This document shows positions 11,589-23,305 of a DNA stretch of 47,032 nt, one piece after another. Within the stretch, counting starts at the first letter, position 1, and each line of letters begins with the position of its first letter. A program made the translations under genes and the position numbers. Source of the DNA: Tubiluchus corallicola (lineage: Eukaryota > Priapulida > Priapulimorpha > Priapulimorphida > Tubiluchidae). A model generated the notes under the pieces. It searched no databases. It was given only the letters and a program-made list of their open reading frames with translations, and was not told where the DNA came from. The stretch lies in NCBI GenBank assembly GCA_030141605.1, contig JAQGDQ010001329.1, positions 1-47,032 of the forward strand, read 5' to 3'.

Positions 11589-12866
11589 TGTGGTTACAAA
11601 TAAAAATTTGTCACGTATTTATCGTTATACAATATTGGGATCACGAAATTTGGAAAGCAATGAACCATTTTAAATCACGTCGTGTTTGAAAAACGCGATC
11701 TGAAATTGATTTTTTTCTTTCTGTTAATACAACTTTTTGTTGCTCGTCGAATTTCCACTATCTACTTGCAGATCTTTTGCAAGTCACGAAAGTCAAAACA
11801 CCAAAACAACGTTCACAAAGACAAGACATTATTACGTTACAAAAGTATAAATTATCAGCAAGCGAAGAATGGCAGATTTTCTATGGCTTATTGCAGTCAA
11901 ACATGGGAAATCTGTCTTATGTTTTTGTAAAACTTGAATTTTTTGCATTAAACTTGCAAAAAATATTAAACTATCCGAAAATTATAATTTCTGTGTGTGA
12001 ATATACATATTATTTTGTACATACTGACGAAAGTGATTTGTACTGCTTTCCACTGTAAACACTTTATATATTAGGTTCAACTGACTTTTGATGAATCCTG
12101 TGAACTAAGTTATTGTTTTAATTTATTCGCCTATTATGTGCAAATTCGTTTTGTGTAATACTGATTTGCCACACATTTAATTTCGCAACGTTACACGAAT
12201 TTCTATGGAGCATCCGAAGGGCAACAATGAGGAAAACCACTAAATAAATTAGTATCTCGTGCGCATGAAGTACTAATTGTGGCCACGAATATTAGAAATC
12301 CGTACATGAAATTACCAAATGTAATTATTGAAACGGCGTTAGAGCATAAAGAATAAAATTAACCATGTTTTAGTTTCTCTTTCTAACAAGAATTAGCGAG
12401 AAAGCTCAAGATGATTTTGCGCGGTGAAGGAAATTACACGAATTTGCACCAAGTTTATTTTTTTGTGAGACCAGCTTTCAGAATCAAGCTCATTGTACAG
12501 TTAGAGATGGATGTACCAAAAATTTACTGAGAACGTGTTGAAGTTAAAGCAAGAGGGCATTCTTCTGAACGTGCTTGAGCCATACGCCACTTACACAATC
12601 TAAGAAATATATAATTAAGTGCAAATCCAGCATTATAAAAATTAATGAATAACGTTTTATTATTTAGCAGAACATCTGCTAGAATACACCATTATATATT
12701 AGCTAATTATATTAACTCCTGCATGGCCGCGCCATTCAAAATAGGTCTTCTAAGCGCTATAATTTTTCTGCTACCGTATGACCACAGACATAACTAGATG
12801 ATGACAAATTGGTTACTGTTCTATTCATAAGCACATTTGTTTAAACATTTGTAGCAAATGTCCCCC

Positions 12867-13002
12867 TCAAAAAATGTTGCTTACAAATACACTTATAATC
12901 AACAATGTGCAAACATTCTACCTAGTGTTACCTAAAATTACCTACATTTATCTACCTAAAGCAAAGCCAGCTTTTTCTTAATTATAAGTTTATAAACAGA
13001 GT
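12867..13002 (+). repeat. Dispersed repeat, copy 1
   Basis: Resembles 35235-35359. Both have a poly-A stretch, then ACTTATAATCAA, then GCAAACATTCTACCT or GCGAACATCCTACAT, and both end with AGCTTTT, TTAAT/ATTAA, AAGTTTATA or AGTTATA, and ACAGAG. It is probably an old MITE or SINE-like repeat. Confidence 0.55.
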
Positions 13003-13013
13003 TAAACACGGTT

Positions 13014-13328
13014 GCTCACCCGAGAATTCTCTCTGCAAAAGTTCATGCTTATTTTCGTTGCTTACTGTTTTAATTCCCGTGTTTGTGTGCATGTGTATAA
13101 ATAAAACTAATATTCCATATTAGTGTTTAATAATAAAAACGCTATTTGTTTGTTTACAAGATTCTGTTTTAGAAACACACTACAAGAAGTTATTGTCAAA
13201 TATGCAAAAGCCAAAGTGGTCCTGCTAAAAAGCAATTACGTAGTGATAGTGTTATCATCTGTTACTCACAACTGCTGCTCACACGGGAATTCTCTCTACA
13301 AACGTTCATGCCTTATTTTCATTGCTTA
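13014..13328 (+). repeat. Direct repeat pair, about 51 bp, 263 bp apart
   Basis: 13014-13064 and 13277-13328 share GCTCAC, then GAATTCTCTCT, CAAA, GTTCATGC, and TTATTTTC with TTGCTTA, at about 88 percent identity by eye. The pair adjoins the dispersed repeat at 12867-13002 and may belong to one mobile unit. Confidence 0.6.
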
Positions 13329-14164
13329 AATTTCATGCTCCTGTATTCTCAGTTCGTGAAATCATGTCATGCTTTGGAAGACGTGATATGAGAATCATTC
13401 ACTTGCCATATATGTGGCACGACTCCCAAAGAGCTAACGAAGCCAGAGTTATGAAGTTTATAGATGGTTATCAGCCAGTTTCCAAACAAAAACATATTAA
13501 GTAAGACAAAAGGAAGGATTTTTTGTTTATTGTTCATTAGAGTTTTGTGTATTAAGGATGGGAGTGCCACTATGTAGATTAGCGCTGTTACAAGAAAATT
13601 CGTGTATCTATTACATGTGACCAGGCTCCGATCATGACCTTTTGGAGACCACTAGGCTGATGAAATTATGGGGCCTTCTCAGATGCGCTCGCCCTTCTCG
13701 AATATTTTTACTCGTGATATGTTTATTTACTTAGCTTGAAGTAAACTTACATTATACTTATAACGCGTATCCTTAGAAACCTTGCTCCCATTTGGCTCTG
13801 CTATTATATGCAGTGGTCGAATATTAAGTGGTGAGGATGTTTCAGGCTTTTTTGAGGCTACCCATTTTGGGGACAAGCCCAGCCGTTATCAGAAGTTAGC
13901 AAGTTGATTCCACCCAGCTTCGGAAAAAAATTGCTACTTTAACTGGAGACGCTCTGCCTATGTGAAATGCTTGCAGACTGACCTTGATTGGGGGCACCCC
14001 GCTGTGCTTGTGTAAGTCTTGTGTTTTTTGGTTGATTATGCTTGATTATGCATTTACTGGTTCACACTTTGTTGTATTTACTGTTTTCGTTCACACTGTA
14101 TCACAAGGGCCGTGATGGCCCATAATCTGTAAGGTAGGAAAGATCCGCTCGTTAGCCCGGGACA

Positions 14165-14690
14165 CATGTCATCTAAAATGAACAAAACTATTGGTATTAT
14201 GACAAAATTAAGACATTGTGGATATCTCTACTCTCAAAATGACGTATTTTGCTCTGGTTTACCCTTACTTGCAGTATTAAGTATTATGTTGGGGAACTGC
14301 ATCTGCTAGTGCACTACAGCCTGCGAAGACTGCACAAAACAAAATTGTAAAAATAATGATATTTGCCAAAATTCGAGATCTCGCAACTCACTCAAACTAC
14401 TAAAAATAAGAGACATTTACAAACTGGGACTAGCTAAATTTAAGAACAGATACACTAACTATTTTGTAAAAATTAGCAAAATACACAATTGCTCAACAAG
14501 GTCTGCTACAAGTGACAAATTTTACGAAACTAGGAATCAGACATTATGGTGGTTGAATTCTATTAAGCACAAAGGTGTAATTTTATAGAATGAGCTGGGT
14601 AGTGCAATTAAAAATACACACTCACTACATGCATTAGCCAACCAGTATAGATTGAATTTGGTACATAATTGTAGTGTCAATTAAAGATAG
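14165..14690 (+). pseudogene. Non-LTR retrotransposon ORF2 relic, C-terminal part
   Basis: Decayed reverse-transcriptase tail readable in shifting frames. TYFALVYPYLQY is followed by WGTASASALQPAKTAQNKIV (the L-Y-P-Y-L and W-G-T elements after the polymerase core), then KLLKIRDIYKLGLAKFKNRY, then IHNCSTRSATS, where family members have H-x-Y-x-T-R. At least two frame changes and stops separate the blocks, so it is dead. It lies between the GT49 and GT64 genes. A jockey/CR1-type clade is likely but not proven. Confidence 0.75.
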
Positions 14691-15230
14691 AGAAATTATA
14701 TTCTTTGGTAATACAGTTAATACACTAATGCACTATCTATCTACTTTTAAATTTGCTTCTTTTTTTCTTGTTTGCTGTCTCTGCTGCTAGCCAATTTCAT
14801 CATTGCTTACGTTGACTGCTTTATTGCGTCATCTTTAATGAAATAACAATTAACCCAAACCTGTACATTATTGCATAGTCAAATTAGTTTGTTAGCTATT
14901 TTGTTATTAATTAGTTAGTTTTGCAAATAGAACTCTACTCTACTTTACTAATTGTGTTTTCACTTTTTTTGCGTAAATTTGCATAATTTTATTTACCATA
15001 ATTGTTTGCTATTAATTTAATTTTGATCTGTTTTCCTATTCAAATCTTTATTTTGTTCTAACAATATTTGCTCGCCATGCTGAAATTGGTAGACTCACTA
15101 TTTAGGGATGGCAGAGTAGATGTCCTTGGCCTTCCCGCATTTCTTTAATCTTTGAAAATCATTATTACATACTATCTATGATTGTTATTTTAAAGGCAAA
15201 AATAAATTATTATTATTGTTATTATTTTAC
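14691..15230 (+). other. Likely 3' tail of the retrotransposon relic
   Basis: Non-coding, ending in AATAAATTATTATTATTGTT at 15201-15220 and continuing TAT-rich to 15230. Such a microsatellite-like tail is typical of many non-LTR elements. That it belongs to the ORF relic upstream is inferred from order and orientation. Confidence 0.4.
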
Positions 15231-15415
15231 ATCATAACAAAAAAACTAGATTGTACACAAACTGCTATCGAAGTGTCTAGAGCGAAGCTTCATGTGCAAT
15301 CATTGGTGTACGATCTTCTTTTACTACAGCATTTTGACACAGACTTTTTCGTCAGTCAAGTTGCCTAGCAATTCATGTCTTACATTGTACACGATTACAC
15401 TGTTAATATCCACTT

Positions 15416-15801
15416 CTATTTTCGTAATGAATATTTTCTGACAAATAAATACCTATTTCTTTTGTATTCTAAATTGGTATTTCTTTTTACTGTTGCAACA
15501 AAAACGTCATTATAGTGCAGCGGCATTAATCCATACATCTCAACAAGTTCATTAAGACACTTAGATCTGTTAAGATGATGTTTGTTTGCATATTGTAAGC
15601 CCTTAAAATGCGATCCAAATTTATCTATTTTCAAATGTTTTCTAGGCAATACACACATTCCTGGTGAATCTTGTAGAAACAGTGATACAGCAAAGTTTAC
15701 AGCAATGTCATCGCAGTTGTTGTACTTGTCTATCATGCGGAAAACAGCCTCCGGGAAATTATTGAAGATCTTGAAGTAGCTTCGGTGAATCAACATTGGA
15801 G
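15416..15801 (-). CDS. EXTL2-like gene, last exon
   Basis: The acceptor CATTTTTACAG joins in frame. The exon encodes the NCDDIAVNF signature and the C terminus; the stop is at 15416-15418. Confidence 0.85.
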
Positions 15802-18800
15802 CTGTAAAAATGCGTGAATAAATTCAGTGACCAAATGTAAAAAAGCCCCAGAAATTTAATGACGGCATTAGGACGTCTCATTATCATCTCAAAAATCGAG
15901 AACTATTGGATTCAGAAATCACGAACATGAACATTGAACAATTTTGACCCATGCAAGAAAGGAGCAATAGCCACACAAGGTATGATCTACAGGAAAGATG
16001 ATGAGATAACTATCAATGTCCGAGACATTTAGTCGTCAGGAAAACAATTCTGCGAAAGGGAATTTTACGGAAAGTGGAGGGGAAAATGATTCTTTGGAAG
16101 TTGTTCGACATTTGGTTACGACATTTGGTTCAGAGAAGGATATGAAAAGCAGAGGGAAAACGAGCTTCACGACTGACATCAACAGATTTCTCAGATTGCT
16201 TACAAAGCAGATTTGTCATTAATTGTTTACATAATTATTTGGAACACACTTTAAACAGAAGTGATAATTGCCATGGTCGCTCTAGTCACATCAAGTCTCG
16301 CATATTTTGCTTCTGAGTCGATTTTTCAAAATGTTTGTTCAGAGACTTTTACAGAGAAAAACATTTTTTCAGCATAACACGACACAATTGTTTTGTCCGA
16401 CAGTTAATCGCTTTACAAGTTTTTCAAACATATTTGCAGGTTAGTTTAGAGAAAGTTTTGCTTAAAGATAGAGCGTATAGCATGGGCCATAACAGTTTAT
16501 ATAAGTGATGTCAAAAACGTGCAATAAAGTAAGAAGATACATTTATAGATTATTACTTTTTAGACAGATAGGTGACTTTATACAAGCAGTTAAGATTGTA
16601 AGTTGATTAAATTTTGAACTATGTTATAGTTTTCTCAAAAAGAAATGTGCAGAGCATGTCAATAGTTAACCTTTCAAAGACAAAATCGCTTTGGTAGCCA
16701 GCCTTTTCATAAAAAAAATACATTCATTTTTTCGGAATAAATAAGAGTGAAAATTCCAACTGCAAGTGGATATGAGTAGGGATACAATTTTGTTATCTTG
16801 AATCAGCAACTAATTTGTTATATTTGTTATTGTTTCTATGATTTTTCTTGTCTTACTTTAGTCTAGTTCTTTGCTTCAATGTTTTTGGTTATATGTGCGT
16901 AATTGACGTATATGTGCTTTATTGAAATGAAGCACAAAATCAAATTAAAACGTAAAATGAAAAGATTAGTAATCAGTACTAATCCTGAATTTGAAGATAA
17001 AGACTGTCTTCGTATGGTAAGCGTGTTCCCTGAAAACAGAAACTTCTAAAATTTTTTAAATGACAAAGTCTTGTATTTTTGTATCTAAGTGTTTGTCACT
17101 TAACATTGGATTAAGGCAGGCATACCTGGCAGTATAATCGAATATTTGCCATTCAATGTTGATGGAACATAATTATACCTTCCTCCGAGTATAGTATGTG
17201 CACGACACGCAAAACCAAATATTCGATTTGGCAGCTGAAATAAAGAAAACTAAAATTAATTAAGATGAGGAGGCAAATTGGGCAAAGTATAAGCAGACTG
17301 CAAACCGAGCAAGGTTGCCATACTTTTTTTTAATAAAGTACAAAGGGCATTCTCTGCACGTTAGTTTTCTTAACACGGGAAATAGTTATATTTGGTTTAA
17401 TGTAATGGAAAAAATAGCCCTACCAGCAAAAAGATTGCAAAAAACGTTTGGTGTTTTCTTGTATTGATTGATCCAGAGAATAACATATGCATATTTCACT
17501 CAATCGAGATTTGTTAAGTGACATAATATCATGGTCCTTTTCTCAATAGAGTGATCGTATAGTTTTATTTAGCCGTCTCGAGTGATCGTGAACTATATCT
17601 ATAGATTGTATAGATTGTATATTGATTTTACAGATTCGCTCTTCGTTCGCTACAAGATGATTTTATCACCTGCCTTCGAGGGCTATAGTTAAGTCTATCA
17701 GACAATGATACTGTCCTTCAAGACTGTCACTTTGACCTTGCATTGTGAGTGGAGGTCTTCTTCCCTCAAGCTATCGAGCGTCGCTCCCGCAATTGAGCTT
17801 TAGTTAGTTAATACAATGCGAATCTCTCAAGTTCGTATCTAGGTTTTAGTGTTGCTTTACTTTGAACGCTCCTAATCATACCAGAACTCGTTATCTAAAT
17901 TGTCACAGAGAATCGAATTTATCCAGTTATAGAATTTACTTTATCTAATCTGGTTTGCTTTACAAGATTTATCCTTATACGCTTGTAGGTGTTTACAATT
18001 AATGTATAGCTCCAGAAAGATGCTCATACAATTTACTTGACAGCGGCTCAGTAAGCTGCACTTAAGGTGCTTAATACACTGTGAACTACAGTTATGCAGA
18101 GTTACTCTCAGATACGAATGCGTTAAGTACACTTAACTGGCGGGCTGACCACAATGTACCCCGTACACTCGGTCAACTCCAATTAGCTTTACGAGACTCT
18201 CGTTGATCCAGTGCCCAGTCTATCGCTGAGAACGCAGAACTCCTCTACGCTGGTGTCAAACGATGATCTTCCTTCCTAGAAGCTGTCCCGGACACACTGT
18301 CAGATTCTCCTCTTCGATGTGCGTGTGGTCTCGTGCCTGAGATCCCGTGTGTGTGTAACTCTCGTGTCACACACCGCCGTGTGGGTCTGTGTGTCTAAAA
18401 CTCAGAGTTTATATCTCGAAGAGCTGACCATGCTAAAGATTGCACCATATGGCAAAACCGGCGGCAGGTGACATCCCTGCTATGCGATTTCTGCCTTTAC
18501 GATCAGCAAGTTGGTCTTCGAATTCTTTCGCTCCGTGAGATCTCTTTCCGTCGTCGGCAACTCTTTAGAATTTCTCTTCCTCCGATGTCTCCGAGCGCTG
18601 GTAGAGAGACCTTGGTGATGGCCATAAAGTCGTCTTCACAAGACATCTGCCTATTACCGACTTTCTGTTAATTAACTGTAACTCTGCATGTGGCTATTCA
18701 AGACAATAGTGTCTTCGCTTAAACAGACACCTGTTTTCCTCCAATAAACTATACAAGACACACCTGTATTTCTCTACAATGTGCAATAATTTGCGTCGCA

Positions 18801-21800
18801 TTAAATCCGTACTTATCAGCTGGGTGAGTTTCTCTATCAACCAATAAATTTATTTATCAACTGAATCTAATTCAGCTGATAACTCCATTAATTTACCACC
18901 AAATTATCGACTTATAAATTTATTCATAACAATAAAGTCAAGAGCTTTTATTGCCGTCCGTAAACAACCAATCTAAACCTACAAAACTATAAACCCTCTT
19001 TTTCCCTAAATACCGACAGGCAGGACAATAGCAGGTGCCACATTTAAAGTATTTGGTGTGACCCGGCTGCTGTATCAAACTTGAAAACTACGGAAAGTGG
19101 GCGAGTTACCACTAGACTAGCTTATAAGACTAGACTAGACTATATCTTAGCTATCAGAGCATATGAAAGCTAAGATAGCATAAAACTGTGACAATATTTC
19201 AGCTTATTTCGTTAACATTTATTTGTTAGAACATTGGAATCTGCATATTGTACAAATCACAGCTTCTAGAAATTTGCCTGGTTATCTTTGTGGAAAGCGG
19301 ATGTATATCTGTGTGTATCTAAATACTGCGAATTTTCAGGAGATTTTAACCAATCAACGTTTAATGTTATTTCAGCATTGAAATTGTTTCAGGAACGCGA
19401 ATGTGAAAACGTTTTTCGAAAATTCCCTCTAGCGTCAACGCTAAAGCATATTTGTAAACTATGATAATGGTGATTTTATGCAACTTACTGTGCAAAACGC
19501 TATTGTCAATATCCTACGGGGATTTGGTTCTGCAACTTCGTGATTGTTAGCAATGACTCAACCTGTTAACATAGCATCCGAGAGCTATCGATGTCCCCCA
19601 AAACTGCATTTAAGGTATACGTCACTGGATGCTACACATTTCCTTCATACTTAATGATGACATGATTGATTTGATATTTTTCTGATAAGTAAATGATTTG
19701 ATAATCAAAGCCAATTACCAAAAGACATCTATCTATATGGGCAGTGTTCTAAATGCGTTCTCGTATGCAATGAACAACGTTGGAATCATTCTAGATGGTC
19801 ATTTAACCATGCACACCAGTATTAACAATGTTTGCAACAGCCACTGAAATTCGTACTTACGCATTTATTTGACAAGGATACATGATATAACACTGTTGTT
19901 ATAGTACACTTTCTGACATTACTCGGTATCAGATTGATAAACAAATTGATCGCTCGAATATTACAGACACTGCCATGGCCCTTAATGGCTTAGCACCATT
20001 CTACATGTGTCATTTTCTAAAGCCACACGCGCCTAAACGTAATTTTAGATCTCTATTAGTTCAACTAGGTGTTCTCCATCACAATCTAGTCACAAACTGT
20101 TTTAGCGTAGTAGCACCAAAATTATGGAACGAAATGCAAATTCATACAAATATAATGACTAGTGTTGACAATGAATTACTAAACAGTTGGTTATCATCTG
20201 AAAGTAATTAGATAGATAATTGTTAACTACGCACTAACTATTAAGCATTGATATTAATTGACGCATCTGCATTGATATGCATTAACCAGTGGCGGCTCGT
20301 GTATGGGTACGGTGGTACTGCTGCACCCTGATTTTAGCGAATCCAGGGTTCAGCGTGGATCCGTCACAGGATGTACATGGCATACAAGTGATGACATTTC
20401 TCAGCAGATGAGATAAGTTAAAAGATCCAGAATACGAGTATGAAATAAACTTTAACGCTAACTAGTAGCTCCAAACTTTCAGAAAGAAGGACACGTGATC
20501 GTGTGAAGGACATATTATTATCTGAACTTTAAAAAAGATAGACGCATAGATACGTTTATCCTTCTTACTATCAAAAAAAATTCCCCAGGTAGAAGTCAAC
20601 GCTCCTCATTTAATCTCGTGAATTCGGAGGGATTTTAAGCTCAAAACAAAATGAACTTTGGCTCTACCGCACACCAAGAAAGGGTACTAACTAGGAGTAA
20701 AGAGAACTTGTTAAATTGTACTATATGTTAAATAGTTATGTTAATAAGAGTGTTACAGAAGGAAGCCAAATAAGGAGAGCTAAGGAGTGGTGCCACGAGA
20801 TGACGTAATTGACCTAGTTGTCAGGCTGCGCACGACGCTTATATATAAGACCCCGACAGATTTGTTTACTAATTTAAGCCTCTGGCTTTATATGTCTTTC
20901 TTCACAAAATGTTTTTCAAATTATTATTTGTATTACATCTCTGTGTGTATTGCACGGTATATAAAAGGTTATGAGAAGTTACGTTACGCTATGTGTTACT
21001 GAACTGGAGATTATCATGTAAAAGTAGTTAAGTAGGTAATCGTAAACTAATCATTAACTACTAAAATTGTCACAACTGCAACGACATCACTAACGTCTGT
21101 AATAACAATATTGAAATCTAAATGTAATTAAAGTACTTGGATTTTCTGAACAGCAGTTACGTTGTACTCGTAAATGAGAATCACCTTACACAAAATGGCC
21201 ATTAACCGCCGGTCGTCACTGCCTACACCATACCGATCAATAATACGTAACGTATACACGGACTGAAAATTTGTAATAAAGTCATCTACGAAAACATAAA
21301 CTATAAGTATAATGTCACGTGTCTTTTAGGCCATCCTGTAAAATTTTCAGTTCTATTCGAACCTACGTTTACTTCCACATACACGATATAAACTAGACAA
21401 ATAAAATATATTTAACGGAATATATCATAACGGAAAAGGATAGCGAGTCGAGCCGTCATTTAATAGATCAAAGCACTACTGAGATGGCACTATTTCATTC
21501 AAGTATAATGTGATGATATAATACTATTTTACTTAGCAATTTGATCTTTTTAAATTTGTTTGATGATTGACTGAAAATTTCTTCAACTAATTTTAAATAA
21601 TTCTCCAATTAAAACATCGACACATCAGCATGACAGTAAAATAAAGTCTGTTTATGATAGTGGTTATAGCTGCTGGCTGATTATCGTTGCTTATTATTGT
21701 GGTGGCTGAGGCTCGTGAAGATTGCGTGTGGAACAGCCACAATGGGCGTGGCAAGCTACCAAGACTTTGTTTAGTAAACTACACCTTTATTAAATAAGAA

Positions 21801-23305
21801 CCTCAGACACAGTAAACATAAGAAGATAGCAATGCCAGCCCTCCATCTTCAAGACTGCTCCTAATCTTGTCTGCCCGAGGTGCGGGGGCCTCGAATTCCT
21901 TTTGTCTAATTAGCTAAAGCATATGAGCTTCTGCGCATAAAGATTTAATCATCAATCTATACTCCTGACTAAGTAGCCCGAACATCAACTGATCATCACG
22001 TGATATGCCACACCTAACCTATGTCTGGGCTTCTAGCTCAGACAATAATTTAATCTTGTATTGTCAAGGTTTTAATCTTCATTTAATAATTTAATTATAG
22101 TTTGATTTTGAATCATTATTTTAAAAAGCTTTCCTTTACTATGACATCAGGTAATAACGATGATCACAGGAATAAAAGAGAGCTATATAAATAAAATATT
22201 TGAGTTTAATAAGTGTTTGAAGTTTCATGGCGTACATCATAATTTTAGCTGTAAATGACAATCACGTAACATCCGTGACCATAAACCGCCGATCGTCTTT
22301 AATGATTATAGTAATGGCCGTTACTTGAAAAGCAACAATTTTTCATTAATCAATCTAGCCAACAATATAAATTTATACACCAGCATTTACGATATGTCAG
22401 ATGTAGTATGAGATGCTTGCCTTAATATTACTTACCAACCTCCAAACACCATATGCTCTTAATAAATCTTCTTCACCGACAAGTGTATCGTCATCAAATA
22501 TTAATACAAACTATAAAAGTGAGCGATGTCCTGTGTCTGTAAATTATTTACATTTAATACAAGGACAAGTAGAGATAAATGAAAAATTATTTCAAGGTCA
22601 GATTACATGAAAATGCAAACAAGCTGTTGCAGCTTTTACAATCGACTGTGCGGCCTCCACGTGCTTTAAAGCAAATAATTTACACAACAAAACCTCAGCA
22701 AAGAAAAGACAAAAAAAAGTTGTCATCTTTCTTGAATCTGTTATGCAACACATAATTTGATGACGTAGCTACTCGTCATGCACTCGTATACCAAGTATCT
22801 ACGTATTTACTTCATGAAAAAGTCCTGGTCAGCATCAGTTTATCCACACACAGCATAATAAAATCACCACTGATGTTGTGGTAACTATTACAGGATTGAT
22901 TTAGGAATTCAACCGGAATATTCGTTTGCCCTGAATTTAACGAGCTAGAGGCGAGATTATATTCACACCTTGTTATTCAATCCCATAGCCGCTCTTAAGC
23001 TAAAAGATAAATTAAGTGACGACTAAGAAAATTATCTGTTCCTCTTTGCTCCCCAACCACCAAGACTTTTTTCCACAACTCACACTGCTTGTCTCCATCG
23101 TGTCGAATATTGTTCTTGCATGGTCCATGCAGTTTTTTTTATCTTACATTTACTAAAAGCATCATCCAACACTACTTACCTTCTGTCATTATGTTGGATG
23201 GAATTTTCCACCGATTTGCCAGTGTATTTGTTTGTGGCTTAATTATAATGAATTCCTTTCCCCGGCCTTCCACTATTTGAGCTAGAAAATTTGGCACCAC
23301 TTCAC
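15416..23305 (-). CDS. EXTL2: EXTL2-like alpha-N-acetylhexosaminyltransferase (exostosin family, GT64), spliced
   Basis: Four exons on the minus strand: 23180-23305, 22436-22510, 17126-17234 and 15416-15801. They encode, in order, KEFIIIKPQTNTLANRWK; VLIFDDDTLVGEEDL with the catalytic DDD; LPNRIFGFACRAH and GKYSIILP; then MIDKYNNCDDIAVNF and CLNELVEMYGLMPL. These match the GT64 order of N-R, DDDT, P-x-x-I-x-G-F, Y-S-x-x-L and N-C-D-D-I-A-M-N-F. The C-terminal part is closest to EXTL2, an enzyme that adds GalNAc or GlcNAc to the glycosaminoglycan linker. The last three exons join in frame (phases 0 and 1). The first junction does not: 23180 ends in phase 1 while 22510 must start in phase 0. 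A frameshift, a microexon or a sequence error is implied. Exons for the N terminus and signal anchor should lie upstream of 23305 but I could not place them. Confidence 0.83.
15802..17125. other. Intron of the EXTL2-like gene
   Basis: AT-rich intron with no recognisable gene or repeat. The ORF 16016-16222 on the plus strand has no family signal. Confidence 0.5.
17126..17234 (-). CDS. EXTL2-like gene, exon with the G-F motif
   Basis: A 109-bp exon between the acceptor TCTTTATTTCAG and the donor CAG|GTATGC. It encodes PNRIFGFACRAHTILGGRYN. It is in phase with both neighbours. Confidence 0.82.
19736..20211 (+). pseudogene. Non-LTR retrotransposon ORF2 relic, second family
   Basis: NVGIILDGHLTMHTSINNVC corresponds to the L-G-x-x-L-D-x-x-L-x-x-x-x-H-I segment after the reverse-transcriptase core. 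After frame breaks, ALNGLAPFYMCHFLKPHAP and NCFSVVAPKLWNEMQIHT match the C-terminal K-A-L-N-G-x-A-P and F-S-V-x-A-P-K-L-W-N signatures of CR1/L2-type elements. It differs from the relic at 14.2 kb. It is 5' truncated and internally decayed. Confidence 0.8.
20287..20301 (+). mobile_element. Possible hAT-type transposon end
   Basis: CAGTGGCGGCTCGTG resembles the terminal repeat of many hAT elements. No matching inverted end or transposase is seen nearby, so at most this is a fragment. Confidence 0.3.
20690..20850 (-). repeat. LTR-like dispersed repeat, 3' part, inverted copy
   Basis: The reverse complement of this stretch matches 40450-40625: GCGCAGCCTGACAA, ACCACTCCTTA, AGCTCTCCTTATTTGGCT, and then the run of TTAACATAA, ATTTAA and AGTA. 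It is a fragment of the family described at 40229-40625. Confidence 0.65.
21165..22310. repeat. Pair of short related segments
   Basis: 21165-21230 and 22240-22305 share GTAAATGA, AATCAC, CCAT, and AACCGCCGGTCGTC or AACCGCCGATCGTC. They are probably two relics of one short repeat in the same orientation; no function is evident. Confidence 0.35.
21650..22020 (+). repeat. LTR-like dispersed repeat, 5' part
   Basis: Shares with 28660-28880 and 40229-40400 the ordered blocks AGCTG...TTAT, GGCAA(A)GCTA, AAGACTTTGTTTA or similar, CTTTATTAAATA, AATAAACATA or similar, and AGATAGCAATGCCA. It is diverged, probably a solo-LTR-like relic. Confidence 0.5.
22436..22510 (-). CDS. EXTL2-like gene, catalytic DDD exon
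   Basis: A 75-bp exon (25 codons) between the acceptor TTTTATAG and the donor GTTG|GTAAGT. It encodes FDDDTLVGEEDLLRAYGVW; the DDD coordinates the metal and UDP-sugar. Confidence 0.8.
23180..23305 (-). CDS. EXTL2-like gene, exon with the N-R motif
   Basis: Bounded by the acceptor TTGTTTAG and the donor GAAG|GTAAGT. It encodes VVPNFLAQIVEGRGKEF and TLANRW, the segment just before the catalytic DDD exon. Confidence 0.72.

Larger units (their letters stand above)
11589..14160. other. Spacer upstream of the GT49 gene, repeats only
   Basis: No convincing gene. ORFs at 11682-12058 and 13123-13570 lack motifs. It contains a degenerate dispersed repeat (12867-13002) and a 51-bp direct repeat (13014-13064 and 13277-13328). 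Confidence 0.45.
17235..22435. other. Large TE-filled intron of the EXTL2-like gene
   Basis: A 5.2-kb intron holding a GC-richer, CT-rich block at about 17.56-18.78 kb that looks like foreign repeat DNA but has no recognisable ORF, a reverse-transcriptase relic (19736-20211), a hAT-like end (20287), and LTR-like fragments (20690-20850 and 21650-22020). Confidence 0.5.

Noticed and set aside
11682-12058. Two overlapping ORFs just upstream of the GT49 gene
   Set aside because: Low-complexity, Lys/Phe-rich, no motif; likely chance in AT-rich DNA.
15067-15130. tRNA-like look of a stretch containing GAAATTGGTAGACTC
   Set aside because: No acceptor or anticodon stems can be paired and no B-box is present; it sits in the retrotransposon 3' region.
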